Shown here: in pieces, positions 9,201 to 15,985 of the stretch
How positions within the stretch are numbered: position 1 is the stretch's first letter
Layout: every line of letters starts with the position of its first letter
Assembly (NCBI RefSeq): GCF_000003815.2
Contig: NW_023365830.1
Span: 1 to 21,885, forward strand
DNA: 21,885 nt
Reading direction: 5' to 3'
Source of the DNA: Branchiostoma floridae
Lineage: Eukaryota > Chordata > Leptocardii > Amphioxiformes > Branchiostomatidae
Program-made: the position numbers and the translations under genes
The notes under the pieces: generated by a model
The model's input: only the letters and a program-made list of their open reading frames with translations
Database searches by the model: none
Told to the model about the DNA's origin: nothing

Positions 9201-11153
9201 GTGTAGACATGGGTTTGAAAGTTGGCATTTGGGATCTCACTTGGAAAAGTGTCTTTCTGAGTAAGTCATTGTGTTAAGCTGTTCTCATACATGTAAACAC
9301 GAATGAAAAAGTCAGTCTCTCATGAGTAAATTTTGCCCCCTGTTCCCCCAGGAGCAGCCCAGACCCCAGTACCCTCCTGGTGTGAAGATGGACGATGAGG
9401 AGAGGCTGGACCTGATGGCTAAATTGGAGAAGGCAGAGGGGAGGATCATTTCACTGGAGAACCAGGTAAGGGAGTTGGAACACAATCTAGCTTGGGGGAG
9501 TCATTTCACTATTGGCTGGGTAACACATATCAATCTAAGGGGAGAATCATCTCACTAGAGAACCAGGCAAGGGGATTGGAACACAATCTAGGTTTGGGGA
9601 GTCATTTTGCTATTAGCCAGGTAAGGGGGTTGGACCACATATCAATCTAAGGGGAGAATCATCTCACTAGAGAACCAGGTAAGGGGATTGGAACACAGGC
9701 TAGCCTGGAGGAGAGTCATTTTCTATGTAGCAAGGTAATACTTGGAACACATAGCAATCTAGGGGAGGATCATCTCACTAGAGAACAAGACTTGGGTAAT
9801 CCTGTCCAGCTAAGAGAGAGAGAACCAGCTGAGGTCTTTCAGCAACTTTAGATGTTATGTTCATTGCAAAATATTTTGTCAGTTTTGGCTTTAGTCAGTT
9901 TTGATTTTTTTTTACTGTTGGCTCAAAATTTATGAGTCAAAATCTATTCATGATTCCTAAATATTTAAACATGATGTGCAGCATGTACTGTAAATGCAGA
10001 AATGTATGCTTGCTGTTTTCGCGAGGCAGTTTTACCGCAAACTTAAAACCACAGCAAACATTTTTCCATTACAGTAGTGGAAAATGTATGGCACTACCGC
10101 ACTTAAAACCGCCGCAAACACTCCACTTTCCCGCTAACGCAAAATTAAATCATCTGATCATTGCTACCACAGAAAACTATGTGCATATAGACTTTTGCAT
10201 ATGGTTTGACACAGTTTTTTCTTCCCCTCCAGTTGACGGAGAACGCCCGCATGTGGGGGAGGGAGAAGCAGGAGCTGCTGATCCGGATGAACGAGCGGGA
10301 GAATGGTTTCGCACGGTCGTCACAAATGGTTCTTCACGACTTCCCAATGTCCATGGTGAGATAATATGATATATGTCCCTGTATTGACATTTTTACCTTT
10401 ACCATATATGTCTTAAGTTTGTTTTTATCCTGTGTCATTCTGAGCGTCTCTTACGTCATGTGTAAGATTTGTCCCTGGATTGACATTTTGACCTTTACCA
10501 TATACGTCTTACCAAATTTTCTTGAATAAAGTACGCACCCCAATTAAAGTACCCCTGATTTTGAGCAAGTCTTAGACAGATCATTGGGACTAAAAGGTAA
10601 AATGGAAAAACTAAAATAAAGTGTGCACCCTTTCTCCACCAATTTTGAACAGACCTTTAACTGGATAAATTCAAATTTATGTTTTCCCCAGGTCATTTTG
10701 CATAAAATAACCTGGGTTTACACTGTCATTGTCTCTATAAACTTGTGAAGTGCCTACTGCAACTTAAAAAAAATCAGGAAAAAACAGTTGTACAAAGTCA
10801 ATAACTCAAAAGGATTGTATGCATTTGGCACTCTTATGTAAATCATGTTTAGACAATTTCTTTGTTAACTTTCGTGTTTAGACAACTACAAGACAACTCC
10901 AATGTGTATGTTTGGAAACAATACTTTAGAAGTGTAGCTCCACCTTGCTTTATTTTAGGCTTTTTTTACCATTTATCTGTGCAATAAATCAGCTCAGATC
11001 GGACATTAGTTGCATTATAAATATGAACAATTTTGTAGTATGTTAATGAGGAGAAATTGCTTATTTGTTTTGTGCTGAAAGTCTTGTTTTTTTCTTTTGC
11101 AGGGAGCAACAGTTAATGGATTGGGATCACCGAAGTTGGATCCAATTAAATGA
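87..11153 (+). CDS. CCDC33: CCDC33-like gene (C2 domain and coiled coils), 5'-partial, 12 exons in window
   Basis: Joining 87-219, 827-960, 1844-1915, 3113-3427, 6506-6676, 7021-7216, 7600-7688, 8132-8263, 8810-8944, 9352-9465, 10233-10355 and 11103-11153 gives one open frame of about 554 codons ending in TGA. Every junction is GT-AG and phase-compatible. Residues 1 to about 113 look like the C-terminal half of a C2 domain. Residues 276-538 are Glu/Lys/Arg/Gln/Leu-rich heptad-type coiled coil. Recognisable CCDC33-type blocks are LQNELIKKNDREAELL across exons 7/8, VIEKMEKLL in exon 9, LMAKLEKAEGRIISLENQ in exon 10 and WGREKQELL in exon 11; I identified them from memory of the vertebrate family, not by a search. 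Vertebrate CCDC33 is a poorly characterised protein with testis-biased expression, so a sperm or ciliary role here is inference. The N-terminal exons lie upstream of the window. The weakest boundary is the start of exon 4. Confidence 0.85.
266..297 (+). repeat. Degenerate telomere-like (CCCTAA) stretch
   Basis: The sequence accctaaccttaaccctaac, continuing to tttaaccc, is about five imperfect units of the vertebrate-type telomeric hexamer. It lies in the intron between exon 1 and its duplicated copy. It is too short and degenerate to be a true telomere. Confidence 0.5.
309..362 (+). repeat. Duplicated 3' part of exon 1 with its own donor and acceptor-like site (possible in-frame cassette exon)
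   Basis: Positions 311-372 repeat 168-229 with only a few mismatches, covering the last 52 nt of exon 1 and the first 10 nt of its intron (gtaatgatat). The copy is preceded by a pyrimidine-containing stretch ending cattacag. Spliced from 309 to 362 it would be 54 nt, entering and leaving in phase 1, so it would insert 18 in-frame codons (A-IFSPTSALVIEYYPALS). Whether it is ever spliced in is unknown. Confidence 0.7.
569..725 (+). repeat. Two (CCAT)n/(CATT) simple repeat clusters
   Basis: Short runs of catccattcatccatccatt near 569-600 and catccatccatccattcatt near 707-725 flank a related segment within the first intron. They are low-complexity DNA with no coding signal. Confidence 0.6.
827..960 (+). 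CDS. CCDC33: CCDC33 exon 2: C2 domain segment
   Basis: Acceptor ttctgcacag, donor ATACAG|gtcagt. It enters in phase 1 and leaves in phase 0. It encodes VSESSWHMRHPIGFSSILLD and continues to GVRVDGLLIQ, reading as the late strands of a C2 domain. Third-position G/C content is higher than in the surrounding intron. Confidence 0.85.
961..1843. other. Intron 2, no further feature seen
   Basis: This is AT-rich intron with a pyrimidine-rich stretch around 1310-1510. It contains short chance ORFs on both strands (for example 1350-1646) without family resemblance or splice-site support. I see no RNA gene or mobile element. Confidence 0.6.
1844..1915 (+). CDS. CCDC33: CCDC33 exon 3: end of C2 region
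   Basis: The 72-nt exon lies between a tctgtatgtgtag acceptor after a long pyrimidine tract and a strong donor GAG|gtaagt. It is phase 0 at both ends and encodes GTNLRTQPGSLPTVGAILRL followed by ITTE. It was missed by ORF length but fits the frame exactly and completes the C2-like strand pattern. Confidence 0.8.
1916..3112. other. Intron 3, no further feature seen
   Basis: About 1.2 kb of AT-rich sequence without a supported exon. One good acceptor-like site (ttatctttgcag, ending near 2732) was examined, but every frame after it either stops or lacks a donor. A small undetected exon here cannot be excluded. Confidence 0.5.
3113..3427 (+). CDS. CCDC33: CCDC33 exon 4: linker after C2 domain (5' boundary uncertain)
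   Basis: Donor AAG|gtgagc is strong and ends in phase 0. The GC-rich part from about 3204 is clearly coding (FTPHQYLVSLQRPDGIIAA, then LPSLDSLVDGGYHRPISPRF) and ends with Lys/Arg-rich WRRKTKPRK. For the start, tttag at 3108-3112 is the only AG I found that keeps phase 0 with exon 3 and an open frame. It adds about 30 codons with AT-richer composition and a poor pyrimidine tract. AGs at 3194 and 3203 look coding-adjacent but would need an extra phase-1 exon upstream. Confidence 0.68.
3423..4010 (+). repeat. About 148-bp tandem repeat, 4 copies, starting at the exon 4 donor
   Basis: The junction-like word gaaaggt recurs at 3423, 3571, 3719 and 3866, giving periods of 148, 148 and 147 bp. Units share cacagctgacatagt, ccacacttagtagacagaaa and tccaagcctagaaagg. 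Copy 1 begins in the last exon codons (ccaaacccagaaag|gtgagc). Later copies have ccaagcctagaaag|gtaggg, so each repeats a donor-like GT. The fourth copy diverges after about 3945. Confidence 0.9.
4011..6505. other. Remainder of intron 4, nothing recognised
   Basis: About 2.5 kb between the tandem repeat and exon 5. It contains only chance ORFs (for example - strand 4638-4928 and 4949-5266) with no homology I recognise and no exon-like phase continuity. A small GC-rich patch at 5010-5050 has no open frame supporting a coding exon. Confidence 0.5.
6506..6676 (+). CDS. CCDC33: CCDC33 exon 5: proline-rich linker
   Basis: Acceptor ccatcatag, donor AAG|gtcggg. 171 nt, phase 0 at both ends. It encodes PLKDGEWPGMDAVQDVLPEY and continues through PPPRRPPKDGLRQS to SLLDHQSK. 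The motif around DVLPEY precedes the first coiled coil, which fits the CCDC33 layout. Confidence 0.85.
7021..7216 (+). CDS. CCDC33: CCDC33 exon 6: first coiled-coil segment
   Basis: Acceptor catcccccag, donor ATG|gtgagg. Phase 0 in, phase 1 out. It encodes ELDNYRAALKRMGADILKLR followed by EDIARLEAENSQLRRNL, a strong heptad pattern with Leu/Ile at a/d positions and dense Glu/Arg. GC-rich codons contrast sharply with the flanking introns. Confidence 0.9.
7600..7688 (+). CDS. CCDC33: CCDC33 exon 7: coiled coil
   Basis: Acceptor ctgtctgcag, donor AAG|gtaccc. The phase-1 entry joins G+CA to give Ala. It encodes ALLQQKVSQQASSLKGQKER and then IQQLQNELIK, with Gln/Lys-rich heptads. The block LQNELIK followed by KND in exon 8 is characteristic of CCDC33. 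Confidence 0.88.
7771..7994 (+). mobile_element. MITE with TACTGTAAATGCA-type termini (full-length copy)
   Basis: The left end tactgtgaatacagaatttt and the right end gaacttaaatgcatttacaa are imperfect inverted repeats. Between them are repeated motifs cttaaaatc/tttaaaaccact/ttcccgct and cgcaaa-type words. The same family recurs truncated at 9986-10155. I recognise it as an abundant non-autonomous repeat of amphioxus and other marine invertebrates, from general knowledge. Confidence 0.7.
8132..8263 (+). CDS. CCDC33: CCDC33 exon 8: coiled coil
   Basis: Acceptor gtttgttcag, donor GAG|gtatat. 132 nt, phase 0 at both ends. It encodes KNDREAELLKQQKAQKPQQP and continues to ARKKKMEDTIKRQEE, which runs directly into VIEKMEKLL of exon 9. 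Confidence 0.88.
8562..8780 (+). mobile_element. MITE, CACCTTTATCCG-terminus family, copy 1
   Basis: The left terminus gctagttaacctttgtccac and the right terminus, whose reverse complement is gttcacctttattcgcgggg, form inverted repeats of about 27 bp with mismatches. Both continue into taaccta/tagccta. An internal part (aatttgaaaccattgtc) also occurs in the copy at 11194-11385. It lies in the intron just upstream of exon 9. Confidence 0.65.
8810..8944 (+). CDS. CCDC33: CCDC33 exon 9: coiled coil
   Basis: Acceptor ccccttgcag, donor AAG|gtatat. 135 nt, phase 0 at both ends. It encodes VIEKMEKLLNKQLEKGTLPA and then LALENARLRDELNRAK. The IEKMEKLL and LENARLRDEL segments match my recollection of vertebrate CCDC33. 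Confidence 0.9.
9352..9465 (+). CDS. CCDC33: CCDC33 exon 10: coiled coil
   Basis: Acceptor gttcccccag, donor CAG|gtaagg. 114 nt, phase 0 at both ends. It encodes EQPRPQYPPGVKMDDEERLD followed by LMAKLEKAEGRIISLENQ. The last 28 nt and the donor are the seed of the tandem repeat that follows. Confidence 0.9.
9438..9800 (+). repeat. 101-112-bp tandem repeat, 3 full plus 1 partial copy, including the exon 10 end and donor
   Basis: The phrase gggga(g/a)(g/a)atcat(t/c)tcact then agagaaccagg recurs at 9438, 9539, 9651 and 9762. Copy 1 is partly exon 10 (coding GRIISLENQ) and its splice donor. Copies 2 and 3 carry accaggcaagg and accaggtaagg, so copy 3 preserves a consensus donor. Units also share ttggaacaca and a sub-repeat (caatcta). 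Confidence 0.9.
9986..10155 (+). mobile_element. MITE of the TACTGTAAATGCA family, right-truncated
   Basis: The left terminus tactgtaaatgcagaaatgt is intact, followed by ttttcgcg, accgcaaacttaaaaccac, cttaaaaccgccgcaaacac and cccgctaacgcaaaattaaa. The expected gaacttaaatgcatttacagta right end is missing. It lies in the intron before exon 11. Confidence 0.65.
10233..10355 (+). CDS. CCDC33: CCDC33 exon 11: C-terminal coiled coil
   Basis: Acceptor cttcccctccag, donor ATG|gtgaga. 123 nt, phase 0 at both ends. It encodes LTENARMWGREKQELLIRMN, then ERENGFARSSQMVLHDFPMS and a final M. WGREKQ(D/E)L is a distinctive CCDC33 block as I remember the family. Confidence 0.9.
10374..10513 (+). repeat. 96-bp-spaced direct duplication just after the exon 11 donor
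   Basis: tgtccctgtattgacatttt at 10374 and tgtccctggattgacatttt at 10470 each continue into acctttaccatata(t/c)gtctta. It starts about 18 bp into the intron and, unlike those after exons 1, 4 and 10, includes no exon sequence. Confidence 0.75.
11103..11153 (+). CDS. CCDC33: CCDC33 terminal exon 12 with stop
   Basis: Acceptor tttttcttttgcag has a strong pyrimidine tract. The phase-0 entry encodes GATVNGLGSPKLDPIK and then TGA at 11151-11153. It is a short tail exon, consistent in phase with exon 11. Confidence 0.8.
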   Translation, partial: GATVNGLGSPKLDPIK

Positions 11154-11193
11154 TGAAAACATCCAGATGACATCCGGTTCTTCAGAGTTAACG

Positions 11194-11385
11194 CTAGTTC
11201 ACCTTTATCCGTGGGGTGACCTTTATCCGTTTTCATTTAGGAGTATTAAGTCTGCGGACGGTAGTTTCAAATTTGCAATATTTTAAAAATGTTCCGATTT
11301 GAAACCACCGTCGACTTTATATCCCTAAATATGTTTTTTCATACAAATAATGAATATAGGTTACCCTCGGATAACATGTTAGATA
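11194..11385 (+). mobile_element. MITE, CACCTTTATCCG-terminus family, copy 2, in the CCDC33 3'UTR
   Basis: It starts gctagttcacctttatccgt about 40 nt after the stop codon. Near the other end, ggttaccctcggataacatg is an imperfect inverted match. An internal hairpin has arms at 11257-11272 (gacggtagtttcaaat) and 11297-11312 (atttgaaaccaccgtc), 15 of 16 paired. It is in opposite orientation to copy 1. Confidence 0.65.
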
Positions 11386-11695
11386 TCATGTAAAATTATC
11401 TGTCATTGTAAGCATGACAAATGTGTGTATGAAATGTGTATATATACTTGTACGTCATAATATATGTATATATGTTCTCAATCTACAATGAACATAACAA
11501 CAACCTGTAGAATGTAGATACTCTGAGTTATTTGTGATATGATTTACAGGCACTGTTGTGAAAAGTGCAAAATTATTCTATTAGAATTTTGTACGGTATT
11601 TTTCCATTAGAGTTTGGAGCAGAATTCTTCCATTAGAGCATGTGTTGCAATATATCATATCATTCCAGTGTATATAATTTTAGCGGTTCTAAAGC

Positions 11696-12037
11696 CAGGG
11701 CTCGAAATACTGGGTGCATGTGCACCCAGGTACACCCAAAATTGGAACTGTGCACCCAATATATTTCAGTGGGTGCACAGGGTGCACCCAAATATTTTTT
11801 AGGTTTATGTATGGAAAGATATCATATTCTTGACATCTAAGTGTTAGGAAGATAATAAAAATGTCTGTCATGTTACTAGTTTAAGAATTTGATAGCTTAT
11901 AACAAAGTTTTGTTATTAGTTTTTTTTTGACATTCTACTTAAATTCAAGTGGTGCACCCAAAAATGTTTTGGTGCACCCAATTATTTAAGCTGGGTGCAC
12001 CAGTGCACCTAATCCCCAAAATGAATTTCAAGCCCTG
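11696..12037 (+). mobile_element. 342-bp MITE with 13-bp TIRs and 6-bp target-site duplication
   Basis: The left end cagggctcgaaat and the right end atttcaagccctg (reverse complement cagggcttgaaat) match at 12 of 13 bases. The element is flanked exactly by taaagc at 11690-11695 and 12038-12043. Near both ends are dense GGTGCACC-type words in both orientations, so the subterminal parts can pair. The TIR start CAGGG resembles hAT elements, but a 6-bp duplication is shorter than the hAT 8 bp, so the superfamily is left open. Confidence 0.82.
11854..11859 (+). promoter_or_regulatory. Candidate poly(A) signal AATAAA for CCDC33, inside the MITE
   Basis: This is the first canonical AATAAA I see downstream of the stop at 11153; no AATAAA or ATTAAA lies between 11154 and this site. 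It sits inside the 342-bp MITE. The next is at 12216. Use is inferred only. Confidence 0.4.
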
Positions 12038-12194
12038 TAAAGCTATATTGTACAGATGTTGTTACAAAGAATTAATGTTGGAAATTGTAAGTTTTTCTGG
12101 ACAGACCTTTGGCAAGGTGCCTGATTTCATTGAATTTTGTGCATTCTTGTGTTTAAGATTGTTAACATCTTCAAGATATGTGATTTTTATTGCT

Positions 12195-12655
12195 GAGACA
12201 CAAAGAGGCTACATGAATAAACTAGAGTTTGCCAAATGACCCCTGTGCTAATTGTGTTTTTCATAAATTATACAAATTTGCATCAATTGTACCAATTAGG
12301 ACTTTATTTGCATAATTTTGCATAAATTGCAAATCAGTATCAATTGAAATATTAAAATCCTTATTCGCACAAATTATGCAAATTAGGACCTTATTTGCAC
12401 AATCTATACAAATTAAGACATTTTTATACATAATTTATGATAATTAGGACCTTACTTGCAAAATTATGCAAATTAGGACAATTTATACACAGTACGCAGA
12501 AATTATGAGCAGAAATTCCTTTGTCGAATCGTGTTTGCTAAAAAGTACTGTAAAAGTATTGAGACACAAAGAGGCTACATGAATAAACAATAAACTAGAG
12601 TTTGCCAAATGACCCTGTCAACACATGCTAATTGTTTGTCATAAATTATGCAAAT
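12195..12655 (+). repeat. 366-bp-spaced direct repeat in AT-rich DNA
   Basis: gagacacaaagaggctacat, then gaataaac, tagagtttgccaaatgaccc and gctaattg, occurs at 12195 and again at 12561. The second copy has a small aataaac duplication. The material between is degenerate tandem DNA built on a word like aattatgcaaattaggac. Confidence 0.85.
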
Positions 12656-12942
12656 AAAGTCCTAATTTGCATAAATTATGCATACATTATGAAAATAAGG
12701 ACCTAATTTTGCATAAATTGTGCAAATTAGGGGCTAATTAGTATAAACTATGCAAAATCTATACAAATTAGGACATTTTTATAATTAGTTTATGCAAATT
12801 AGGACATTTTTATGCTTAAATAACAAAAATGCAAAATAGGTTCTAATTTCCATAAATTATGCATCAAAATGTAAATTGTGCAAATAAGCAAATTTGCATA
12901 GTTTATATTGCTCCAATGATTCAAATTAGGTCCTCATTAGCT

Positions 12943-13248
12943 CGCTCTGTCGTTCGCACACAGCTCGCTCGTATGCACACAGCTCGCTCGCTCGTTCGTT
13001 TACACACAGCTCGCTCGTTCGCACACAGCTCGCTCGCTCGTTCGTTTACACACAGCTCGCTCCTTCGCACACAGCTCGCTCGCTCGTTCGCACACAGCTC
13101 GCTCGCTCGTTTGCACACAGCTCGCTCACTCGTTCGCACACAGCTCGCTCGCTCGTTTGCACACAGCTCGCTCGCTCGTTTGCACACAGCTCGCTCGCTA
13201 GCTCGCTCGTTCGCTCGTTCGCACACAGCTCGCTCGCTCGTTCGCACA
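12943..13248 (+). repeat. Left minisatellite arm (GCTCGCTCGTTCGCACACA-type units)
   Basis: About a dozen units of a roughly 19-27-bp word, gctcgctcg(ctcgttcg)cacaca, vary by the number of gctc/gttc tetramers and by t/c in gtttg/gttcg. The long ORFs through it are an artefact of low-complexity sequence. Confidence 0.9.
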
Positions 13249-14222
13249 TGCTGTGCGAGCGCAAAAGCGAGCGAGTGCGAGCGCGAAAGCGAGCGAGTGT
13301 GCGAACGTGCGAACGTGCGAACGAGCGAGCGAACGTGCGAACGAGCGAGCTGTTANNNNNNNNNNNNNNNNNNNNNNNNNNNNNNNNNNNNNNNNNNNNN
13401 NNNNNNNNNNNNNNNNNNNNNNNNNNNNNNNNNNNNNNNNNNNNNNNNNNNNNNNCGACCGAGCTGTGTGTGAACGAGCGAGCGAGCTGTGTGCGAACGA
13501 GCGAGCGAGCTGTTCGCGAGCGAGCGAGCGAGCTGTGTGCGAACGAGCGAGCGAGCGAGCTGTGTGCGAACGAGCGAGCGAGCTGTTCGCGAGCGAGCGA
13601 GCGAGCTGTGTGCGAACGAGCGAGCGAGCGAGCTGTGTGCGAACGAGCGAGCGACCGAGCTGTGTGCGAACGAGCGAGCGAGCTGTGTGCGAACGAGCGA
13701 GCTGTTGTCAAACGAGCGAGCGAGCGAGCTGTGTGTGAACGAGCGAGCGAGCTGTTCGCGAGCGAGCGAGCGAGCTGTGTGCGAACGAGCGAGCGAGCGA
13801 GCTGTGTGCGAACGAGCGAGCGACCGAGCTGTGTGCGAACGAGCGAGCGAGCTGTGTGCGAACGAGCGAGCTGTTGTCAAACGAGCGAGCGAGCGAGCTG
13901 TGTGCGAACGAGCGAGCGAGCGAGCTGTGTGCGAACGAGCGAGCGAGCGTGTGCGAGCGAGCGTGTGCGAACGAGCGAGCATGTGCGAGCGAGCGAGCTG
14001 TGTGCGAGCGAGCGAGCTGTGTGAGATTGAGCGAGCGGGCTGTGTGCGAGCGAGCGGGCTGTGTGCGAGCGAGCGAGCGGGCTGTGTGCGAGTGAGCGAG
14101 CGGGCTGTGTGAGAACGAGCGAATGAGCGAGCAAGCTAGCTGTGTGCGAACGATCGAGCTGTGTGTAAACGAACAAGCTGTGTGCATATGAGCAAGCTGT
14201 GTGCGAACGACAGAGCGAGCTA
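13249..14222 (+). repeat. Right minisatellite arm (CGAGCGAGCTGTGTGCGAACGAG-type units) with a 169-bp higher-order period
   Basis: Units are the reverse complement of the left arm. A higher-order repeat shows in markers: ctgttcgcg at 13583 and 13752, and ctgttgtcaaacg at 13702 and 13871, both 169 bp apart. An additional ctgttcgcg sits at 13510. Divergence grows toward 14100-14220. Confidence 0.9.
13356..13455. other. Assembly gap, 100 N
   Basis: Exactly 100 N, the usual size for a gap of unknown length, lying just right of the palindrome centre. The true array length across it is unknown. Confidence 0.99.
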
Positions 14223-14515
14223 ATGAGGACCTAATTTGAATTAATTATCACAAAATGTTTGTAAAGCCTGTTATTTCTTTGGAGCAATCAAGTAATATAA
14301 ACTATACAAATTAGAAGCTTATTTGCATAATTTACACAAATTAGGACATTTTTTTGCATAATTTAGACCTTTTTCGCAATATTGTTATTTAAGCATAAAA
14401 ATGTCCTAATTTGTATAAATTTAGCCCCTAATTTGCACAATTTATGCAAAATTAGGTCCTTATTCACGCATTTATGCAAATTAGGGCCTTATTTTCATGT
14501 GTAAAAATTAGGACC

Positions 14516-15007
14516 ATGTGTGCGCACGCGTGTACGTGTGAGTGGGTACCTGCTGTGTACGAGTGCATGCTAGTGCAGATGGGCATGCACACATTTGCAC
14601 GCAGGCCTACCACCAACATGCCGAAGCTTCAATGAGAACCCTTAACGCTTAACCTGAACATGAATGTGTGCACATTCACATTACATAAAGGAATGCAGTC
14701 TTTAGTAACGAGCTGTGTGTGAGCAAACATTAAGCCATTAAACTGTGCTTGTCAAAAAGAGCCAGGTCTGTGTCTGTTGTCTCAGTCATGACTAGTGGTA
14801 TCTTCTACGTTTATAGTATTAATTTTTCTTTTCTTAGTTTAGTTTTAGGGGGCAAGGACTACAGGAAAGCAGCATTTGCTATGTGTGTTAATTAAGCTAA
14901 TCAAAGAAGTGGTCACAATTTACGTGCAATCAAAACGGAATTAATTAAATAAAATTAATACTGTAAATGTAAAAGAATATGCCAGTCTGCACCCAGCAGC
15001 TAAAAGG
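14516..15007. other. No gene seen; GT/CA-rich patch at the start
   Basis: From 14516 to about 14610 there is alternating purine-pyrimidine DNA (tgtgcgcacgcgtgtacgtg and similar), potentially Z-forming. The rest is AT-rich unique-looking sequence up to the gap, with no coding or RNA feature. Confidence 0.55.
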
Positions 15008-15541
15008 NNNNNNNNNNNNNNNNNNNNNNNNNNNNNNNNNNNNNNNNNNNNNNNNNNNNNNNNNNNNNNNNNNNNNNNNNNNNNNNNNNNNNNNNNNNNN
15101 NNNNNNNNNNNNNNNNNNNNNNNNNNNNNNNNNNNNNNNNNNNNNNNNNNNNNNNNNNNNNNNNNNNNNNNNNNNNNNNNNNNNNNNNNNNNNNNNNNNN
15201 NNNNNNNNNNNNNNNNNNNNNNNNNNNNNNNNNNNNNNNNNNNNNNNNNNNNNNNNNNNNNNNNNNNNNNNNNNNNNNNNNNNNNNNNNNNNNNNNNNNN
15301 NNNNNNNNNNNNNNNNNNNNNNNNNNNNNNNNNNNNNNNNNNNNNNNNNNNNNNNNNNNNNNNNNNNNNNNNNNNNNNNNNNNNNNNNNNNNNNNNNNNN
15401 NNNNNNNNNNNNNNNNNNNNNNNNNNNNNNNNNNNNNNNNNNNNNNNNNNNNNNNNNNNNNNNNNNNNNNNNNNNNNNNNNNNNNNNNNNNNNNNNNNNN
15501 NNNNNNNNNNNNNNNNNNNNNNNNNNNNNNNNNNNNNNNNN
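15008..15541. other. Assembly gap, 534 N
   Basis: An uninterrupted run of N. Any ORF drawn across it is meaningless. Confidence 0.99.
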
Positions 15542-15660
15542 ACAAACTTACAATCTTTACTCTAGGACACAAAGAGTCAGCAAAGGTCGACATGGTAAAG
15601 AGGTAGCTTGGAGCCTTTGTACATAAAGTTTTTAAAACCTAAGGCATTTGAGCTGCATTA

Positions 15661-15734
15661 GTATGTTTGTTAGTGTGTGTGTGTGTTTGGTGGGTGGGGT
15701 TAGTTTGTTAGTGTGTATGTGTGTGTGTGTGTTG
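15661..15734 (+). repeat. (GT)n-rich microsatellite, two blocks
   Basis: Two similar blocks, gtttgttagtgtgtgtgtgt and gtttgttagtgtgtatgtgt, are separated by ggtgggtgggg. It is simple repeat DNA after the second gap. Confidence 0.85.
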
Positions 15735-15985
15735 CAGCATAAGCCTTAGGAAGGGAAATTGCCAAAGGACTTTTTGGAAGGCTACAAACAACCTCTACAA
15801 AATAACGGAAATGTGGAAATCTACTTGAAATGCACAAAACAAAGTCTAAGTGAGACTCGAACAAAAGACACGCAAAGGTCACAGAACATGTACATAAAAC
15901 TTAACTCAAGCAAGCCCAACTACATATACAATGTAAAATTACACTTTGCATTGGTTCGGTTTCTGCGACTGTGGTTCTCCTTTAT

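Larger units (their letters stand above)
12640..14515. mobile_element. Giant inverted repeat with minisatellite arms, foldback (FB/TU)-like
   Basis: The left outer arm (about 12640-12950) and right outer arm (about 14215-14515) are reverse complements. The left ggacatttttatgcttaaat pairs with the right atttaagcataaaaatgtcc. The left caaattaggtcctcattagc pairs with the right gctaatgaggacctaatttg. Inside lie CG-rich minisatellites: gctcgctcgttcgcacacag to the left of about 13250, and its reverse complement to the right. The right inner arm is longer than the left (about 770 bp after the gap versus about 300). No terminal target duplication could be fixed. Foldback elements (Drosophila FB, sea-urchin TU) have this kind of long, internally repetitive inverted terminus. 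Confidence 0.75.

Noticed and set aside
12859-14187. Long ORFs on both strands (up to 258 codons) through the CGAG-rich region
   Set aside because: They run in several frames and on both strands through minisatellite and N gap, encode ARSL/ERAS-type low-complexity strings, and have no splice or start context.
12943-14222. CRISPR-like array
   Set aside because: Units are contiguous and near identical with no unique spacers, in a eukaryotic genome. It is a minisatellite.
14979-15626. ORFs of about 200 codons around 15.0-15.6 kb
   Set aside because: They consist almost entirely of N translated as X.
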